From Mesostigma viride (Eukaryota > Streptophyta > Mesostigmatophyceae > Mesostigmatales > Mesostigmataceae): a stretch of 64,000 bases of DNA. The position numbers were made by a program, and so were the translations under genes. How positions within the stretch are numbered: the stretch's first letter is position 1; every line of letters starts with the position of its first letter. Positions 46,808 to 64,000 of the stretch are shown here, in pieces. The notes under the pieces are model-generated. The model had not been told where the DNA came from, searched no databases, and worked only from the letters and a program-made list of their open reading frames with translations. Location: contig RPFO01000276.1 of NCBI GenBank assembly GCA_009746045.1, forward strand, positions 2,070,619 to 2,134,618. The letters run 5' to 3'.

Positions 46808-49800
46808 TTATGCTGGGCTCTGGTCTACAGAGTCATCGGATGGTTTTGAGAAGGGCTTCAACGGAGGCACTGGGCTTTCCTGCACGGCGACCACCGTCGC
46901 AGAGTCCACGCTGCCCAGGCGCTCCTCCAACACCCGCACGCCTCGCTCCCTGAAGCAGAGGCAAGCAACCAAGGGCAGGCGAGGGGAGCCCAACATGTGT
47001 ATTTGCGGTGACGCATGCTCATAGTGATAAATATGAAAGCAAATGATCAAGTCCACACAGACGCATTGGTGTTACTGTTTGGGTTGTTTAATAGTGAGTG
47101 ATATGAAAGCAAATGATCAAGTCCACACAGACGCATTGGTGTAACTGTTTGGGTTGTTTAATAGTGAGTGATATGAAAGCAAATGATCAAGTCCACACAG
47201 ACGCATTGGTGAAACTGTTTGGGTTGTATAATAGTGAGTGATATGAAAGCAAATGATCAAGTCCACACAGACGCATTGAAGAGAAAAGGTTGCCGCTGGC
47301 CACATGCCACTTTCGCACAAAACCAGCTTCAGGCGCGCAGCTGTGATGCTTCCACTATCAGGCAAGGAAAAGCGCGTTCTACCGGGTGCAACCACCCCCA
47401 TGGACCCCACAGCGCAGAGCCACGGACTGCCACACGGGCATACCTTCTCCGGGCGGCTTCCCTGGACTCCACCCCTGTCAGCGGCAGCGTGTGTGACAGC
47501 GTGTTCTTCCGCGAGTTCATCATTCCGCAGCACAGGTTGAACGAGACGGTGCCCACCTTGGACATGAAGGGGCTGCGCGTGCGCGCGTGGGGGTGTGGGC
47601 GCGCAGGGCAAACATCGTGCATAGTAAGCAAGCATTATACATAGTGCGCGCGTGGGGGTGTGGGTGCGCAAGGCAAACATCGTGCATAGTAAGCAAGCAT
47701 TATACATAGTGCGCGCGTGTGGGTGTGGGCGCGCAGGGCAAACATCGTGCATAGTAAGCAAGCATTATACATAGTGCGCGCGGGGGATCGGTGCGACGAG
47801 GCAGCGTGCAGAAATACAGGATTGGGTAAGCCAAGGTGTAAAAGTGCTCCCAATGAACGTGTCACTCCCTTGCCCCCCTGCAAGCGTCCCATGCATAAGG
47901 CGGTGCCGAGCGACCCGTCAGGCAGTAAGACAAAATGTGTGCGTGCATCGCGTGGGCACAGCTCTTGTTGAGTTCACCTATATGCTAGTCCATCCAACCT
48001 CAAACAACAACAAAAAAAGAATGCTGCTGCCCAGTAGTATTCATTTGACAGAAGAAATGTTCCACTGACATGAGAGTTTTCGCGTAAAGGGGCACCCCCC
48101 ACACACGGTAGCGAGAACGTTAAGGGGCCGCCACCCCACACGGCAACAAGCACGTACTGCAGGAACTCAGGGAAGAAGGTGTAGAAAGCAAACTCCTCGG
48201 AGCGGTCGCCCTGCACGTTGTTGTCGCGCGTCTGGAAGAAGCGCAGGTAGAGCCACGCAAAGTACGCGCCAAAGAAGATAAAGGGGAGGCCGGTCGACGC
48301 GCCGCCTGCCATCGCGATGATCACGCTGGCCACCATGAAGAGGCTAGGGACGTTCTGTCGGCCACAGGCACAAGGGTGCAGGCGCCAGCAGACAAGGGTG
48401 GTCGGATAGTGGGGTCAGTGTGCGGCAACGCGTGGGGCAATCACATTCTTGTGAGTAGAACATGGTGTGGCAATCATTGCGGCAGTGAGGGTCGCCAGGG
48501 TACATTTTGGCACAGCAACAATGAGCATCTATCAAAGAAACGGAGTATGGCAGCCCTGGGATGAAAAGCATCAGGGAGTAGGCTCTTGGAACATAGACGA
48601 TGTTGTGCACGGTGGTCTGGGCTATAGATGGCATCCACGTCACTGCTCTAGGTGGCATCCACGTCACAGCTATCGATGGCATCCACGTCAGGCCATCGAC
48701 GTTATTCACAGTTGCCGACAGCACATAACGCCAGGGTGAGTAGAGGAGAGTCGTACATGATGGCCACCTCCTCATTCCAACCCCGGGTTGGTGTCTGTGC
48801 CCGCCTTCCAGGCAGCTCCCCGGTACTTTGTGCTTGCAAGCTGCAAGAATGCCTGACCTCTTCACTGTTTGTGTGCCCACAACATGCGCATCGACCACGA
48901 ACAGGTGGTTGGGCATGTAGTAAACAGAGCACTTTAAACCAGTACATGGGTATGTTCTAGAGCACAGAATCTTCCCATCTCTATCTGTTCCACGCACAAC
49001 AGGCCTATGATCACACCCAACCTTGCCCCAACCCACCCACCCCACCTGCGCGGCCCCACAGCCCCTCCCCCATTCAAGCCCAACTCCTTACCCCCCCTCT
49101 CTTGCGCACCTTCCTCCCAAGTTCCCCACCCCCGTCATGAGTGACTATTAAACCCTCCCACAGACCTTCATGCGCAGCGAACACACACACACACACACAC
49201 ACACACAGCCACTACCCCACCTTCATGCGCAGCTTGAGCGCAAAGAGCAGCGTGATCTCGTGTTCAGGCATCAGCTGCTTAAGGCCGACCAGCATGCCCG
49301 CCACCACGCCGTGGAAGCCAGAGAACTTGCCATAGCTGCCACCACGCACAACAAAGGGTAGATGCGGGGTGGCAGGCAAGGGTAGGTGCGGGGTGGCATG
49401 CACCAATGAGGGTGGATTGACAGGCATGGGCTAACATTTCGGGTGGGAGCCTTTAGGGTGGGCATGCGACCTGTGTGAAGCGTGACGAATGCAAGGGGCA
49501 CGGGGGGCAGGTTTGTGATGGCCATTGCAAGGGGTCACATGCAGCGGTGTGCTCCGCATGCACCGTTGCCTGCCTTGAAGCACACCTTCCTGTCCCGCAA
49601 AACGGCAACTGGCCACTAGGGAGAGGAAGACGCATCCAGCACAAGCTGATGATTGGCCAGCAAAACCCCTCTGAGACCTGGGCAGGTGTGCGCACACAGA
49701 TGCCATGCGTGCATGTCCGCAGGACCAGCCGCATTTGACCCATCCATCACACAATGCCGTGAGGGCATGTGGGGACGCAGTGGCCTAGGGAAATGAGGGA

Positions 49801-50304
49801 GGCTGAACGTTGTGCCGATGGGCAAGAAGAGAGAGGTTCATTCCCAGGCGTGGAGAATCAGTGCTCCATCATATCAGTGCTCCTTCCCCCCCCCCCTTCC
49901 TCCCCCTCCCCGGCTAGGCTTTGCCAGGGCCACCTATTACTGTCAAGGCCATCCTTTCCCCCCCCCCTCCCCCCCTCCCCCCCTCCCCCCCCCTCCCCCC
50001 CCCCCCCCCCTCCCCCCCCTCCCCCCCCCCCCCCCTCCCCCTCTCTTACACAAACACACACTCATGCGCGCTCACATGAGCCCACGTGCGGCCACTCACA
50101 TGAACATCTCGTGCCGCGTGAGGAAGAACATGAAGGTCATGACGGCAAACGTGGCGGATGCCATGGACACGTTCACGATCACGATGAACTTGAGCAGCGC
50201 GCGAGAGCCCCAGAGAGGCTCCAGCACGCGGCCCAGCACCAGCAGGGCCACACAGTTGACCACAAGCTGGGGGGGGGGGACGATCAACAGTGGTAAGGTG
50301 TGTT

Positions 50305-50342
<38 letters not shown>

Positions 50343-51593
50343 TTAGTTTGTTGTGTTGGGGGGGTGCGGGTGGGTGGGAAGCACGCAGAAAAGCAGCATA
50401 AAGCACACAAGCCATGCGATGTAAGTGCAATACGAGAGGGTCACCAGGGATACATGGCAGGCAGGTCGATTTGATCATGTTCCGTTCAAGGGGGGGCGGA
50501 TTGACAAAGGGAAAGGAGGGAGCCCACCAGGGCATGCGCCAGCAAGGCATGATAAGTTACGGGCCTCACTGGGTGTGACTATGGAGCTGAGGCCGAAAGC
50601 TGTTGATAAGGGCATTGACATACCAATAATAATAGCACACCATGGGCCCTGTATGCCCTAGAGTGCATGCTGACTCGATGCATTCTATGCTGCACACATG
50701 CAACTGTTCTTCTTTGGGGCATGGGGGCATGTTCACGCGATTGATGCACCAGCCATTCTGGAACATGAAATAACGGCATCACCATCAAGGCATTCGGAGT
50801 GGCCCCAGAAGGCAGCTGAGGCAAGTTCACAAAAGGTCGTCAAGGTTTAGCTCATCCATCACGTGCCCTCTCAATCGCACAGCACCATGTGTGCGACGGC
50901 ACGTCTAAAAGCATTGGTAAATTACAACAAAATCGCAGACGGATGGAGGGAAAATGCTTCACGAACCAACTCCATCAGCCATCCGGTGTACTTGGCACAC
51001 GTACCGACAGGAAGTGCTGTTCGAAGTAGCCCGAGGATACCAGGTTCCACACGCAGGGGATAGTCCTGGAAAAATGAGTAGGCAAGGATGGCGGCAACAA
51101 TCCGGAAAGATCATCAATATGATTACAATATGACCAGGCATGCGTGGGTTTTCTTGATATATCATACCATGGCACATTCCTCTCGGAATTCCCATGGAAA
51201 TGCAGGTGATAACGAAAGCAATTGCTTCACCAAGTGGCATCAGGGCTCGTTGACTTACTTGCCCGGCACCAATGCTAGATACATGTCGCTTCCCGGAATG
51301 ACTTGGCCGGCAACGAAGCCTATGCATAGTAAGGCGGAGAGTCCCTTGGTGAGGCGGGTAAATGATTGTAGTGGATTCCTTTGAGGCGCCGGGTTTCTCT
51401 GTAAACACGTCGGGCAATGACAGATCAAGGAGCGGTTGTTGTGACGAATGTAGAATGGCCCTAGAATCGAAAAGTGAATGCGTGCTGCCTAATAAATGAA
51501 CGTAGCTATTGCAAAAGGAACACTAAATCTCGATGCGCATATCACGTAGTTTCACCAGATGATACAGGAAACACTTACAGCTACGTCAGCCAT
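46808..51593 (-). CDS. TMEM115 / rhomboid-like protein 19 homologue, 8 exons
   Basis: Minus-strand exons: 51,593-51,579; 51,398-51,259; 51,065-51,005; 50,266-50,100; 49,335-49,221; 48,354-48,158; 47,572-47,444; 46,949-46,808. GT-AG introns and matching phases give 321 codons. Hydrophobic segments lie near residues 23-40, 75-92, 97-122, 138-153, 168-183 and 188-203. Family (DUF1751) landmarks are FTRLTKGLSALL, LALVPGKTIPCVWNL, LEPLWGS, GVVAGMLVGLKQLMPE, FGAYFAWLYLRFFQ and GDRSEEFAFYTFFPEFL. A polar C-terminal tail follows, ending in a Glu-Arg-Leu helix and a Pro/Ser-rich end. In other eukaryotes the protein is a Golgi membrane protein linked to retrograde transport; it is rhomboid-related without protease residues. 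The start is the only ATG joining in phase through GTAAGT; the 15-base first exon is the weakest part. Confidence 0.92.
47031..47280. repeat. 70-bp tandem repeat in the last intron of the TMEM115-like gene
   Basis: ATATGAAAGCAAATGATCAAG recurs at 47,031, 47,101, 47,171 and 47,241. Confidence 0.93.
47575..47785. repeat. ~65-bp tandem repeat at the exon 7 acceptor of the TMEM115-like gene
   Basis: Three copies of a unit containing GCAAACATCGTGCATAGT and ATTATACATAGTGCGCGCG. The end nearest exon 7 (47,572) provides the GCGCGCACGCGCAG acceptor, so every unit carries a pyrimidine/CG-rich acceptor-like stretch on the minus strand. Confidence 0.88.
48625..48705. repeat. ~24-bp tandem repeat (GGCATCCACGTCA)
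   Basis: Three copies of GGCATCCACGTCA with TGCTCTAGGT or CAGCTATCGA spacers, inside the intron between exons 5 and 6 of the minus-strand gene. Confidence 0.8.
49168..49233 (-). repeat. Duplicated exon 5 end with donor, separated by (CA)n
   Basis: On the minus strand the exon 5 end GCTGCGCATGAAG plus GT (49,233-49,219) is repeated about 50 bp into the intron (49,181-49,167), with a (TG)n run between. It is one of several splice-junction duplications in the window. Confidence 0.75.
49886..50040. repeat. C-rich (poly-G in the minus-strand transcript) tract
   Basis: Runs of 6 to 18 C separated by single T. The tract lies in the intron just downstream of exon 4 of the TMEM115-like gene, so the pre-mRNA carries long G runs. 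Confidence 0.95.
50306..50340. repeat. (GT)n microsatellite
   Basis: About 30 bp of GT dinucleotides within an intron of the minus-strand gene, close to the exon 4 acceptor. Confidence 0.9.
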
Positions 51594-52256
51594 GGTTTCA
51601 ATCTATGCTTGCAAAACGGAGTGGATGGTACTCGTTAACACCACTTATAAGCCGTTCAAGGATGAGGTGGGTGTAACCACTAAAGGAAACGTAGTAAACA
51701 TGCTATGAGCTAATGTACGTGGGACACAGTAGTCAGGCATGCGCGTTCTATAGCACGTAACCAGGGCAAAAGATGAATCTCATTCGCGATGCAGCTCCGC
51801 GAAGAAATGTCCGCCATGCCATGCACGAAAACCCAAGTTTGATTTCAAGATTTGCTGCTGTCACAGGGACCCAGAGGTCACATCTTCTGGCTTGTAATTC
51901 CCCAGAAAGGCGTTCAAGTAGGAATACCGTCACCAAATTCGGGTCAAGAACCATGATGCGACGGGCCAGGTGGCTCATACAGCAGTTATATATCCGTTCC
52001 GACTTCCAAGCCTTCATAACGAGCAATGGCAGCATAAGCGCACTCGCAACCGACGCAATTATGCAATTAATTCGAGGAAGACGTCATGCCCCGTGACAGC
52101 ACAAGTAATTCGTGGCGAATTGCCCTCCGTTAATTTCTTCTGATTTCCGGTAATAATGAGAGACGACGATTCCATCGGTCGATTGATGGGCAGAAATTGA
52201 ATTGCCGAAGTGGAATGTTGCTATTAAATGCTAAATAGTTAACTCCTGGTCCTTCC
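51594..52256. promoter_or_regulatory. Divergent intergenic region, probable bidirectional promoter
   Basis: 663 bp separate the start codons of the TMEM115-like gene (minus) and the NEK10-like gene (plus). Both 5' UTRs and promoters must fit here unless upstream non-coding exons exist. Open frames within it (51,748-52,035 minus; 51,773-52,096 plus) show no homology. No convincing TATA box was seen. Confidence 0.55.

Positions 52257-64000
<11,744 letters not shown>

Noticed and set aside
51748-52096. Overlapping ~100-codon ORFs in the divergent promoter
   Set aside because: No homology, and the adjacent genes have in-phase start exons at 51,593 and 52,257.

Overview
The window is nuclear DNA from a eukaryote with many spliceosomal introns (GT-AG; donors often GTGAGC, GTGAGG or GTAAGT). 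I read it as a green-lineage organism, probably an alga with a large, repeat-rich genome. The reasons are a TMEM115 homologue that resembles plant rhomboid-like protein 19, GC-rich short exons, and abundant TTAA-flanked, LTR and LINE-type mobile elements. The species cannot be named from sequence alone. No bacterial genes, rRNA, intact tRNA or CRISPR array was seen.

Three protein-coding genes can be reconstructed exon by exon with consistent phases. (1) DDRGK1/UFBP1, plus strand, 17,725-25,431: 8 exons, 341 codons, complete; an ER-anchored component of the UFM1-conjugation machinery. (2) A TMEM115/RBL19-type Golgi membrane protein, minus strand, 51,593 down to 46,808: 8 exons, 321 codons, complete, with a 15-base first coding exon. 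(3) A NEK10-like Armadillo-repeat protein kinase, plus strand, starting at 52,257 and running off the right edge: 12 complete exons (454 codons) reach the glycine-rich loop of the kinase domain. Genes 2 and 3 are divergent, with 663 bp between start codons.

The rest is mostly mobile DNA. 1-17 kb holds a young 7.5-kb LTR retrotransposon (3,460-10,957; 700-bp LTRs differing at one base, CATGT target duplication, PBS and polypurine tract) inserted next to an older antisense LTR, plus a 1.2-kb duplicated block. 25.7-46.8 kb is a nested graveyard: TTAA-flanked elements (25,747-29,587; 31,929-34,182; 40,183-42,459), two 214-bp foldback elements, LINE fragments (a restriction-like-endonuclease C-terminal ORF, reverse transcriptase pieces, several ORF1-like remnants) and a dispersed SINE-like repeat called R1 here. 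A further TTAA element sits in a NEK10-like intron (54,463-56,133).

The most unusual signal is in the introns. In all three genes, several introns begin with tandem copies of the preceding exon's last bases together with its 5' splice site. Microsatellites and minisatellites also cluster at splice sites, and poly-C runs serve as acceptor polypyrimidine tracts. This suggests a genome-wide local duplication process that targets exon-intron junctions. It may be relevant to intron growth and alternative splicing.
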